Part shown: positions 10,142 through 17,804 of the stretch, piece after piece
Numbering within the stretch: position 1 is the first letter of the stretch
Layout of the letters: every line of letters begins with the position of its first letter
Source: Pirellulales bacterium
Lineage (GTDB): Bacteria; Planctomycetota; Planctomycetia; Pirellulales; JAICIG01
DNA length: 46,326 nucleotides
Direction: 5' to 3'
Assembly (NCBI GenBank): GCA_025927475.1
Contig: JAICLL010000033.1
Coordinates: 1-46,326 of the forward strand
Position numbers and translations under genes: made by a program
The notes under the pieces: generated by a model
Told to the model about the DNA's origin: nothing
What the model saw: only the letters and a program-made list of their open reading frames with translations
The model's database searches: none

Positions 10142-10270
10142 GCGGAGTGGGGAGTGGCGAGTGGTGAGTGGCGAGTGTTCGCTGGTCGCGCGCTCGCTTA
10201 TCCCTTTTTCTGGTGTTCTGAACCCTGAACCCTGAACGCTGAACCTTGGCCGCCAAACGCTGAACCCTGG
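10142..10270. repeat. GAGTGG-type and TGAACCC heptad tandem repeats
   Basis: 10143-10180 holds degenerate gagtggcgagtggtgagtgg units. About 10217-10270 holds TGAACCC-type heptads (ctgaaccctgaaccctgaac). The latter is translated as the C-terminal tail of the large channel protein. Similar heptads occur at 35722-35752 and 35902-35920, and GAGTGG-type units at 37961-37988. Confidence 0.7.
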
Positions 10271-12822
10271 CTTCGGATCGGCGCGGCTCGGCCCCTCGTC
10301 CGCGGTCGGCCGTGGACGTCGAAGCCGCTGTCGGCCATCAGCGATTGCAGCTCGGTGTAACGCTGTTGGCCGCCCGGCTCGATCATCATCACGAGTTTCG
10401 GCCGCCAATACATGCCCCGCCCGGCCGTGCCCCACGAATCAATCCGGTCCCAGACCGTGCTCACCAACTCGTCGAGCGAATCTTCGGTGTGCGAACCTAG
10501 CTTGATCACTTTCATGCCCCGCGCCCCCCGGCCTTCGGGCATGATGGTCAAATGCTCGGCGTCGCAGATGATTTGGATCCGGCGCTCGACCGGCACATTG
10601 CTGGTGCTGGCGTCGGGATTCGCCCAATTGCGTTCGCGCTTGGCGCCGCGGCCCTGGGCAGCCGGTTGATTGGTCGCCGGCTGAGCGCCCATGGCAATCA
10701 TCGGCGTCGGCATGCCGATTTGTCCGGGTTGCATCATGCTCGCACCGATGCTGCCGCCGGCCACCGCGGTGCTGCCGCCGCTTGATGCACCACCCTTGGA
10801 TGCTGCGCCGCTCGATGTACCGCCGCTGGATGCTGGTCCGCCTTTCGCGGCATTTCCGCCGGACGAGCCGCGCGCGCCGCCAGAGGTGGACGCCAGTTGC
10901 CCGGAGCGTTCGGAATTGGCGCCCGCTCCGCCGCCCCCGGCTCGTGTGGACGACGAACCACGAGGAGCGTTGGAACCCGCGGCCGAAGGCCCATTCGAGG
11001 CCGCATATTGATCTCCTTGAGACCGCGACCCGCCGCCCGTGCCTTTTTCGCCTGTTGACGTGGCGTTGTCGTCGGTCGCGGAAGCCGAGCCGGCGCCGGC
11101 GGCGCTGCCGTTGTCTCGGGCGTTGGCATTTGTCCCGGCAAGGCCAGCCTGCCGAGCCGGATCGTTTCCCGTGCCGGTCATATTGCCCGGGGCGTTTCCA
11201 ACGGCGCCTGGCGCGGCACGATTTGCCGGGCCGCCGGCGGGTCTGGCCGATCTTGCAGGGGCGGCCGACGCCAAATCGGCCCCGGTTCCGCGAGCGTTTG
11301 CGACCGCTCGCGCGGCTGTGGCACGGGCCGAAGGCGGTCCGCCGTTTCCAATGCCGCCGGAAAGGCCGCCAGCAGCCAGGCCATCTGCCGCGGCGCCCGC
11401 TCGCTGATTTGCTGGGCCTTGGCTTCCGACGCCCGAACCCGGCCCAAGGCCCGGCATCTGACCGGCGCGCCCGATCCCCTTGCTGCCCGAACGGTTTGCT
11501 CTCGCGGCCAAAGGTTCTCCGGCATTTCCGCTGCCGATGCCGATGCCGCCGGCGCCTCCATAACCCACGGCGCCCTGCGGATTGCTGGCCCAGGCGCCTC
11601 TGCCGCGCGGACCAGGAACCGCTGCAGTGGGAGCTGCTGAAGCTTGAGCAGCAAGGCTAGAACCACCTGCGGCGCCTGAGGCGTCGCTTGCCAAGGCGTC
11701 GAGGTAAGGATTGTCGTCGGCGCCCAGGCTTCCTCTCGCGGTTCGCCCCGCTCCGCCCGAGGCGCCCGATCCGCCTGCCACGCCAGAAGGTCGGCCGCTG
11801 GCGTATGCCGAGCGATATTTGCGCAGGCCGCCGCTGAGCGTCGGGCCGCCGTCCGCGCCGCCGCCGTGCGCCGTTCGGAACGACACTTGGTGGCGATTGA
11901 AGAACAGCCCTGGCGCGGCGCTGGCCAGGTAGGCCTGGCGCATACGTCCCTCGCTGATCGCCTGCTTCATGGCGAGCACCAACATCGGGTCGGCAGGCGG
12001 ATATTCGATTTGCCAGTCTTGAGCGACCAGCTCATAACCGAAATCGGGTCCCAGCGATTCCAGCACCTTACGGGCGGCCAGGTAGGCCAGCACTCCGTCG
12101 GGCCGCACGATCATCAACGGATAGGCGCTGCCCGTTTCACCTTGTCCGCTCAGTGAATTGCGCAGGTAATATTCGCGGGCCGCCCGCACCGCGGAGGCCA
12201 GCGGATTTCCCATTCCGTCGTCGATGGCAAAGTCTTGCTCGGTGAGAGTTAAGCCCGACGGCTGCAGAACGACGCCGGTGGCGGCGCATTCGATGTAGAT
12301 GGGTCTGCGGAAGGTTTCGTTCGGCCCGCGATACGGAATGACGGCGTACGACTGCTGGCCTTCGCGGGCTTTTTGCATGAGCTTGCCCAGCTCGCCGCGC
12401 AGCCCGGCCACGCGATATTGCAAACGATCGAGTTCGCTCTTCAGTTTTGCCTTGTCGCGTTCGTCGCCGGCGGCCATTTGGCTCAATTGCTCGCGGGCCG
12501 ATGCCAACTCTTCGAGCTGCCCGCGCAGCCGGCGCGAGTGTTCTTCGAGGTGGCTCAGTTCGGTTTGCTTGTCGGCCAGAGCTTTTTTGGTGGCTTCGCG
12601 CGACTGGCGCAATTGCGAGATTCGCCATTGAAGATCGGCCTGCTTGGCGGCCAGCTCTTCGTCGGGGGCGGTTTCCGCGGTGGCCGCCACTTGCAGCCGC
12701 GCTTGGCGCGCAATCACCACCAGCACCACGATGAGTGCTCCCATCGTGCACAGCAGCACCGCCAGAAACGGAAACAGCGAAACTCCGGCGGACTGTCGGT
12801 TTGGCGCTGCCCGGCGTTTCAT
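10198..12822 (-). CDS. Large membrane protein with ExbD-like motifs and a Gly/Ala/Ser/Asn-rich region (channel partner 1)
   Basis: 874 residues. A single membrane span lies at about 14-38 (GVSLFPFLAVLLCTMGALIV, then VLVVIA), followed by coiled coil to about 125. A folded domain (about 135-300: YAVIPYRGPNETFRRPIYIE ... YPLMIVRPDGVLAYLAARKV) comes next. A long low-complexity stretch rich in Gly, Ala, Ser and Asn covers about 310-720. A C-terminal domain (VERRIQIICDAEHLTIMPEG ... ELVSTVWDRIDSWGTAGRGM ... RYTELQSLMADSGFDVHGRP) closes the protein. The motif 'hhhhxPxxxxxYxxLxxhhxxxGFxhxxRP' appears in both folded parts and in the next gene. No acidic residue is visible within the membrane span. The start overlaps the MotA-like stop in an ATGA. 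The last residues (QGSAFRVQGSEHQKKG) are read-through of a heptad repeat. Confidence 0.75.
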   Translation of the reverse strand: MKRRAAPNRQSAGVSLFPFLAVLLCTMGALIVVLVVIARQARLQVAATAETAPDEELAAKQADLQWRISQLRQSREATKKALADKQTELSHLEEHSRRLRGQLEELASAREQLSQMAAGDERDKAKLKSELDRLQYRVAGLRGELGKLMQKAREGQQSYAVIPYRGPNETFRRPIYIECAATGVVLQPSGLTLTEQDFAIDDGMGNPLASAVRAAREYYLRNSLSGQGETGSAYPLMIVRPDGVLAYLAARKVLESLGPDFGYELVAQDWQIEYPPADPMLVLAMKQAISEGRMRQAYLASAAPGLFFNRHQVSFRTAHGGGADGGPTLSGGLRKYRSAYASGRPSGVAGGSGASGGAGRTARGSLGADDNPYLDALASDASGAAGGSSLAAQASAAPTAAVPGPRGRGAWASNPQGAVGYGGAGGIGIGSGNAGEPLAARANRSGSKGIGRAGQMPGLGPGSGVGSQGPANQRAGAAADGLAAGGLSGGIGNGGPPSARATAARAVANARGTGADLASAAPARSARPAGGPANRAAPGAVGNAPGNMTGTGNDPARQAGLAGTNANARDNGSAAGAGSASATDDNATSTGEKGTGGGSRSQGDQYAASNGPSAAGSNAPRGSSSTRAGGGGAGANSERSGQLASTSGGARGSSGGNAAKGGPASSGGTSSGAASKGGASSGGSTAVAGGSIGASMMQPGQIGMPTPMIAMGAQPATNQPAAQGRGAKRERNWANPDASTSNVPVERRIQIICDAEHLTIMPEGRGARGMKVIKLGSHTEDSLDELVSTVWDRIDSWGTAGRGMYWRPKLVMMIEPGGQQRYTELQSLMADSGFDVHGRPRTRGRAAPIRSQGSAFGGQGSAFRVQGSEHQKKG

Positions 12823-14147
12823 GCGGCCCTATGGGTGCTGGTTCCGGCCCGGCTGGCCGAAGGGGAAGTGCCCGTCAGGCTGACCTGCGGCGCGGCGGCC
12901 TGTCCCAGCCGAACGTTCAGCAGGTTGAGCGCCCCGGCCAGGTGCAGCATGGTTTCTTCAAAATGTTGGGCGCCGGCCAAGGCCGCCAGATTGCTGTTGA
13001 GCTGTTGCTCGAGCTTGGCCACGTGCCCCGTGGCATCGACCACGCGCAGCAGAATCTCGCTTTGCTTGGCCAGTTCGGTTTGCTGACCCTTGAGCGCCTG
13101 CGTGCTGTCGGCCAGCGTTTGTTGCAGGCGGCTCCAATTGCGGCGATTCTGCTCGGCGGTGGCTTCCGACGAGGCAGACAGGCGTTCGGCATGCGAGGTG
13201 ATGCTCTGGTTCAGCGCGCCGGACAAGGCCGATTCGAGCAGCTTGCCCGACTCGGTGGCGGTGGCGTTCCAGCGAACTTGGGCCGCATCGATGGTCTGCT
13301 GCCAAACCTCGGCCTGGCGCACGACCAGCCGCTCGCTGGCTTTGAGCACCATGTCGGCAATGCGGCGCATGGCGGCAATCTGCGGGTCGTCGCCGGTGCC
13401 CATCTGCTCGAAGCGCCCGCCCAGCTCGTCGGCGGCTCGGCCATCGACGGCGGCCAGCAGCCGGGTTTCCATGCGGTCGACGAAAAACTGTACGAACATC
13501 AATACCATCGACAGGCCGAGGGCCAGGGCCGTGGTGTCGAAGGCCACGCCCAGGCCGCCGGTGACGGTGGGCAGCGAGTCTTCCAGTGCCTGTGGGTTCA
13601 GGCTGGCGATGGCCATGGTGATGCCGATGACCGTGCCCAAAAAGCCGAGAATGGGAATCGCCCAGATGATGATTCGCAATAACCCATAGCTGGCGTGCGA
13701 TCGGGCGGCGTCGGATTCCGACAAATACTTCAGTTCATCGCCCAGCTTGTCGGCTGAGCCGGCGAACCGCACCGACTGCAACGCCTCGCGCAGCCGGCGC
13801 GGCAGATAATCGTCGTGCTGGGCTTCGGGCATTTGTTCGAGCTGAGCCAACAGCCGTTCGGCCTCGCCGGCGGGCTGCGGCTCGTCGGCGTGCGGCGGCA
13901 AGATCGCTCGGGCAAGCGCCGCCGACTGTCTGCCAATGTCGAGCGCTTTGAGCACCAGGCCGGACAGCCCGACAAAGAACATGGCCGTTTCGAGATATTC
14001 GACCCAGTGCCCGGCAAAGTAACGGAGCACGAATTCATCGTGCCAGTGGCCGGTTTCGATGGGGGCGTAAAAGCCCAGCGAGAGCAGCAGCCCCCAGACA
14101 AGCGACGAACGCAAGATTGTCAGCGGCAGTCGATTCATTTTGCTCAC
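12819..14147 (-). CDS. MotA/TolQ/ExbB-family channel protein
   Basis: About 442 residues from GTG at 14147 (VSKMNRLPLTILRSSLVWGL), chosen because AAGGA lies seven bases upstream. The ATG at 14138 is the alternative. There are four predicted spans: residues about 10-30, YLETAMFFVGLSGLVLKALD, LLRIIIWAIPILGFLGTVIG and GGLGVAFDTTALALGLSMVL. The last two carry the family marks 'GFLGTVIGI' and 'FDTTALAL'. Proteins of this family form the pentameric proton or sodium channel that drives ExbD/TolR or MotB partners. Beyond residue 290 the chain is a long cytoplasmic coiled coil (RRNWSRLQQTLADSTQALKG and on), longer than in ExbB and reminiscent of ZorA. It is the first gene of a translationally coupled operon with two single-span partners. 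Confidence 0.88.
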   Translation of the reverse strand: MSKMNRLPLTILRSSLVWGLLLSLGFYAPIETGHWHDEFVLRYFAGHWVEYLETAMFFVGLSGLVLKALDIGRQSAALARAILPPHADEPQPAGEAERLLAQLEQMPEAQHDDYLPRRLREALQSVRFAGSADKLGDELKYLSESDAARSHASYGLLRIIIWAIPILGFLGTVIGITMAIASLNPQALEDSLPTVTGGLGVAFDTTALALGLSMVLMFVQFFVDRMETRLLAAVDGRAADELGGRFEQMGTGDDPQIAAMRRIADMVLKASERLVVRQAEVWQQTIDAAQVRWNATATESGKLLESALSGALNQSITSHAERLSASSEATAEQNRRNWSRLQQTLADSTQALKGQQTELAKQSEILLRVVDATGHVAKLEQQLNSNLAALAGAQHFEETMLHLAGALNLLNVRLGQAAAPQVSLTGTSPSASRAGTSTHRAA

Positions 14148-14377
14148 GTGGATTTCCTTGTTGATCCGTTCCGCGGCCGCACCTTCGGTACCATCGGCGT
14201 AACCGCGCAGCCTCGTGCAGCTAAACGCCGGAAAAAGCGGCGTAGTCTCTCCAAACTCCGGTGGCCGCACAATACGGAAACTGGTCAAAAGTGCCACAAT
14301 GCAATTGGCCGATAGCTCCATTGTCGCCCGTGCGGCCGAGGCGGAGCCTTGAGCCACAAGTCCCGGGAGGGAGAGAG

Positions 14378-14419
14378 AACAGTCCGGAGCCGGCCTCGGT
14401 CGCCCGGACTGTTTTTATT
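14378..14419 (+). terminator. Strong rightward intrinsic terminator with no obvious gene before it
   Basis: Ten-bp arms (aacagtccgg at 14378-14387, ccggactgtt at 14404-14413) are followed directly by tttttattt. It faces right, yet the gene on its left runs left, so it would end a transcript begun inside 14150-14370 (perhaps a small RNA) or block antisense reading into the channel operon. A further 6-bp hairpin (acgccg/cggcgt, 14225-14243) lies in the same 485-base gene-free stretch (14148-14632). Confidence 0.6.
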
Positions 14420-14485
14420 TACCGGGGCTAGCTAGACGTCCCAGTTTCATGGTCTGGTCATGTCAGCGGCGCTTGGCGCAAGATG

Positions 14486-14560
14486 CGGTGGCTGGGGCAA
14501 AGCCGCGCGTTAGGCGGTGACCCGCAGGCGACGCTCCGCCGCGGCAATGCCCCGGTGGGT
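14486..14560. repeat. Degenerate copy of the TGGCTGGGGCA inverted-repeat element
   Basis: The left arm gctggggcaaagccgcg and right arm cgcggcaatgccccggt are imperfect inverted repeats (13 of 17 positions pair). The arm sequence matches the elements at 38022-38164 and 39823-39903 (tggctggggcagagcc ... gatgccccgg). Confidence 0.5.
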
Positions 14561-14632
14561 CGCCGCGACGAGCCAAGTCGGATAGAATTCACTGAAGTGC
14601 GGCAGTCATTCTTGATTCCGTGAGCACCGGCA

Positions 14633-14986
14633 GTGACAGCGATTTCATTCGATCCTCTGGAGGTTCCTCTTCGCCTCGACCCGCAAGGCGCTATTCGGGT
14701 CGGCCAGTCACGTATCCTATTGGACGTCGTGCTTCACGAGTTCGGCAGCGGCGCGACGCCCGAAGACATCGTCGGGTGTTACGACGGTCTCGACTTGGCC
14801 GACGTCTATTCTGTCTTGGGCTACTGCCTCCGCAACGGCCCGGCGATCGACGACTACCTGCGGCGCCGGAAAGTCGAAGCCGACGAACTTAGGCAGACGA
14901 TTGAGGCCAACCAGTCAGCGCGGCCAAACTTGCGTGCGACGCTGCGCGCGCGCCGGATGGCGCAGGGCAATGGCGCTGCCTCCTGA
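14633..14986 (+). CDS. DUF433 domain protein (orphan VapB-like antitoxin)
   Basis: 117 residues, GTG start. The core RVGQSRILLDVVLHEFGSGA followed by TPEDIVGCYDGLDLADVYSV and LGYCLRNGPAIDDYLRRRK is a typical DUF433 winged-helix domain ('G..R..vd.vl..f..G.tpeeIa..yp.l...dvyaal.Yyl.n...vd.Yl'). Such proteins are normally antitoxins encoded just before a DUF5615/PIN-like toxin. Here the next gene, 35 bases on, is queD on the opposite strand, so no partner exists nearby. The upstream side has only repeats and the terminator at 14378. It may be a leftover antitoxin or act in trans. Confidence 0.85.
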   Translation: MTAISFDPLEVPLRLDPQGAIRVGQSRILLDVVLHEFGSGATPEDIVGCYDGLDLADVYSVLGYCLRNGPAIDDYLRRRKVEADELRQTIEANQSARPNLRATLRARRMAQGNGAAS

Positions 14987-15021
14987 GTAACTTAAGCTCG
15001 TTGCAACGGCATGCGCCGAAC

Positions 15022-15423
15022 CTACCCCGCGTACGTCGCAAAGCAGTTGGGCGTTTCCCACAGCCGGGCTTCGACAATCGGAAAACCCTGCGAGGCGGTA
15101 AATTCAAAAATCAGCCGAGCGATGTTCTCCGCCGTCGGGTTCACATCGAGCAAATACATCGGCTCGCCAAGTTGCCGCAGCATGGGCACCGCCGGATCGT
15201 CGCGGTGCAGGAGCATGCGGTGGTCGAGCGTCTCGTCAATCCAGCGGCTTACCACCCGTTTGATGTCAGAAAAATCGAGCACCATGCCGCGGTGGTCCAG
15301 CTCGGCGGCCTCGATGGCGATGACCGCGCGGCCATTATGCCCGTGCAAATAGCGGCACTTGCCTTCGTAATTCAGCAAGCGATGTCCATAGCAAAAGTCG
15401 ATCTGCCGCGTAACGCGAAACAT
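15022..15423 (-). CDS. queD: 6-carboxytetrahydropterin synthase (QueD/PTPS family)
   Basis: 133 residues. FCYGHRLLNYEGKCRYLHGH carries the zinc-binding histidines (H14, H27, H29) and the catalytic Cys (C23). DHRGMVLDFSDIKR, LDHRMLL, NPTAENIARLIFE and a final E in RLWETP are further family marks. The enzyme turns dihydroneopterin triphosphate into 6-carboxytetrahydropterin, the second step to queuosine. AGGA lies seven bases before the ATG. It follows queC by four bases, so the two are one transcript. queE and folE are not in the window. Confidence 0.92.
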   Translation of the reverse strand: MFRVTRQIDFCYGHRLLNYEGKCRYLHGHNGRAVIAIEAAELDHRGMVLDFSDIKRVVSRWIDETLDHRMLLHRDDPAVPMLRQLGEPMYLLDVNPTAENIARLIFEFTASQGFPIVEARLWETPNCFATYAG

Positions 15424-15427
15424 GGCT

Positions 15428-16123
15428 TCATCCTTTCATTGAGCGGCAGAGCTTGCCGCCGGCATAGCGTGTGGGATCGGGCAGGCCGACGTGCTGAAAC
15501 GCCCGTCGCCGTTCGCCGCATTTATTACATTCTCCGCAATGCAGCGACCCGCGCGGGCTGATGCACGAAAACGTCAGCTCCAGCGGATAGTGGCCACCAA
15601 GCTGCATCACCTGCCGCTTATCGTAACCGGCCAGCGGTCGCACCAACCTGAGGCCGCCGCCCGTGGCCAGATTGAGCGACGACTGGAACGCGGCAAAAAA
15701 TTCCGGCGTGGCGTCGGCAAAGGGGTTGGCCCGCAGCGGTCCCAGGGCCAGCTCTTCGATGCCGTTCAAATGACACCACAGCGCCGCTTTGATTATCAAA
15801 AGCGCATTGCGGCCCGGCAAATAAACGGCTTCATCGTCGCTCTCGGCGTCGGGCACGTCGCGCCCGCTGACGCTCCAATGTTCGCCATAGAGATCGGCCA
15901 GCGGCAGATCGAGCGTGACCAGCTCTTCCAGACGGTCGTCGGCGATCTCCGCCAGGAAGCGCCGCAAAGCCGCCAGCTCGGCTGTTTGCCAGGCCAGGCC
16001 CGATCGCACATAAAACGGCTGCACGCGCCGCCCGCGCTCGACGTAATGCGCCAGCAAGATCGAGCTATCGAGTCCTCCGCTGACCAAAACCCCCACGCCA
16101 GCGCGGGGCACCGTGGAAGCCAT
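15428..16123 (-). CDS. queC: 7-cyano-7-deazaguanine synthase
   Basis: 231 residues, the usual length for QueC. The PP-loop is SGGLDSS (15-21). The C-terminal zinc site is in FSCISPRGSLHCGECNKCGE (four cysteines), and QSSLNLATGGGLRLVRPLAG is also typical. The enzyme makes preQ0 from 7-carboxy-7-deazaguanine with ATP and ammonia. The start at 16123 is set by a perfect AGGAG six bases upstream. A longer frame to 16228 lacks a ribosome-binding site and family similarity. It is the first gene of a queC-queD pair. Confidence 0.93.
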   Translation of the reverse strand: MASTVPRAGVGVLVSGGLDSSILLAHYVERGRRVQPFYVRSGLAWQTAELAALRRFLAEIADDRLEELVTLDLPLADLYGEHWSVSGRDVPDAESDDEAVYLPGRNALLIIKAALWCHLNGIEELALGPLRANPFADATPEFFAAFQSSLNLATGGGLRLVRPLAGYDKRQVMQLGGHYPLELTFSCISPRGSLHCGECNKCGERRRAFQHVGLPDPTRYAGGKLCRSMKG

Positions 16124-16318
16124 CAGTTTCTCCTGAGCGGAAAGGCCAGCGATCCCAATCTGGCCTTCCGCGGCGCTGCTCGTTTGCAGCAAACGCTTAT
16201 ATAGTACGGCGCGTTTGCCGATCGTCAACGGCTTGCGGGCTGCCCGTGATGGTTCTTGGGGATGTGCCTTGTTAGAATGGCTTCGAGTCGCATTGGACGC
16301 GAGTTAAGGAAGTCCACG

Positions 16319-16612
16319 ATGTCAGGACAAACCAAGGCCGAGCGCAAGGCGCAGCGCAAACGCGAAAAGGAGCTACGAAAAAAAACACTCGCCCCCGCCA
16401 ATAGAAGAGCGCGGCGCCAAAGGAGAAGGAAATTCCGGATGATCTTCATCAACGGCAAGCAGAAACAGGCGCCGCGCGAACCGTTGATCGACGGCATGGC
16501 CGTCAACGAATTCATCACCGAAAATGCCGCCCCCATCTGGCTTCACCAAAACGAAATGTGGGAGCTTTTGCAGTCCGACGACACCAGCGGGCCAGCACAA
16601 CCCGAATTCTGA
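16319..16612 (+). CDS. Small basic hypothetical protein
   Basis: 97 residues from ATG at 16319, with AAGGA eight bases upstream. The N-terminal 45 residues are almost all Lys, Arg, Glu, Gln and Ala (MSGQTKAERKAQRKREKELR), predicted as a charged helix. A short folded part follows (RMIFINGKQKQAPREPLIDG ... EFITENAAPIWLHQNEMWEL). It could bind nucleic acid or ribosomes, but no family is recognised. It diverges from queC, and the gene after it begins seven bases later. Confidence 0.6.
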   Translation: MSGQTKAERKAQRKREKELRKKTLAPANRRARRQRRRKFRMIFINGKQKQAPREPLIDGMAVNEFITENAAPIWLHQNEMWELLQSDDTSGPAQPEF

Positions 16613-16618
16613 CCACAG

Positions 16619-17399
16619 ATGCGTCGCTGCATGCCAGACGAATCACGACCATCGCAGCCTCGCCGGCAGCTTGTGCCGGAAGGCACGGCACGCGCAGGCC
16701 GGTCATTGCGGAAGGCGGCGGCGTTCGGTTTGCAATGCCTGATCGGCATTCCACTGCTGCTGATTGCGTTGACGATGATCTTTGGGCCTCCGGTTTCGCT
16801 GATCTGCGAAACGATCGACCTGTGTCGTATGCGAGAGCGGACCACGGGGCGGGTGGATGCAGTCGGCGTTCAGTCGGGCAATCACGGCGCAACGCGCCCC
16901 CACATCGAACACCACTTCACCGCCAACGGCCGCGAGGTGCATTCCACTCGTTATGCTCCGGGTTTTGTCGCCAATTTGGGTTCGCTGGACCGGCGGAGCG
17001 AAGGTAGCGCGCAACTTTCCCATCGGCCGGCAAGTCACCGTCTATTTCAGTGCGTCGCAGCCCCAGCGATGTGTCCTGGAATTCGGCTGGTTCTCCTGGT
17101 GCGTGGGATTTACCGCGATTTTTGGTGGATTCGCGTTGCAGGTGATGGGCGACAGATCGCGGCCCCGGGTCGCGAAACGCGCGGCCTTGGCGTACGCAGG
17201 TCGTGCGTGCGTCGTTTATGGTTTCGGATTGATCTTTGTTGGACCGCCTGTCGTGCGCGTGCGGGAACTTCCGTGGCATCTCTTGGCATGGGCGGGTGCA
17301 GTTGTCGTTGTGCTGTTGTGGTCTTGCTTCCGGCGGATCAAAGATGCCCCGGAACCAACGCATTCGCCGCAGAGGAGTGAAACGGACACCTCGACCTGA
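16619..17399 (+). pseudogene. DUF3592-type membrane protein, frameshifted
   Basis: The first frame (ATG 16619 or 16631) gives an N-terminal membrane segment (GLQCLIGIPLLLIALTMIFG) and then ERTTGRVDAVGVQS ... IEHHFTANGREVHSTRYAPG, the first half of a DUF3592 domain. At about 16965-17010 the sense moves one base forward into a frame reading ARNFPIGRQVTVYFSASQPQ, RCVLEFG, the second half of that domain. Three membrane segments follow (WFSWCVGFTAIFGGFALQVM, VVYGFGLIFVGPPVV, HLLAWAGAVVVVLLWSCF) and a stop at 17397-17399. One extra base in the switch region explains it, by mutation or sequencing error. DUF3592 proteins have no established role. Confidence 0.65.
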
Positions 17400-17474
17400 T
17401 TTCACCATGGAGCGGCGCCAAACAGCGCCTGCAAATAATTGTACAACACCTGGTCAAACGACGAGCCAGCGCAT

Positions 17475-17732
17475 TTAGTGCACGGCGCCACGCTTTGACC
17501 CTCGCGAAGTGCAGCGTGGCACTTCCTCCGGGCGCAACATCGATTCGGAATGAAGGTCCCGACAGAACCCTTGGAAGTGCGATGACAAGAGCGCGGTATA
17601 GGAATAATTGATCTGCTGCGTCGCGTAACGCCTGCCTCTCTCGGTGCTGCCGACCGTTGCATGCGCGTCTTCGATTTTGTCAAGCGCCTCCGCGCGCTCT
17701 GCGTTCCATTTGGTCAATGAGTGGGAAGGCAT
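17475..17732 (-). pseudogene. N-terminal remnant of a larger conserved protein
   Basis: From ATG at 17732 the first 63 residues (MPSHSLTKWNAERAEALDKI ... RRYATQQINYSYTALLSSHF, QGFCRDLHSE) look like the helical start of a protein I recall as a roughly 200-residue uncharacterised family, possibly HEPN-like. After SESMLRPEEV the frame becomes non-protein-like and stops at 17475. No continuation was found in the other minus-strand frames. A 3' deletion is the likely cause. Confidence 0.45.
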
Positions 17733-17804
17733 CGGACCGCCGCTTCAACTCGCGTTTCGAATCGCCAGACCGGCGCTTTGCGCATTGAGCCCACGGTTGC
17801 CGGT

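Noticed and set aside
8993-10228. Plus-strand 411-codon frame opposite the sigma factor and channel partner 2
   Set aside because: Antisense shadow with no start signals. The minus-strand genes have clear domains.
9167-14147. Zorya defence system
   Set aside because: The MotA-like protein with coiled tail resembles ZorA, but no OmpA-domain ZorB, no ZorC and no helicase ZorD are present.
14225-14243. Riboswitch in the leader of the channel operon
   Set aside because: Only a 6-bp hairpin is clear. No match to riboswitch core motifs I know.
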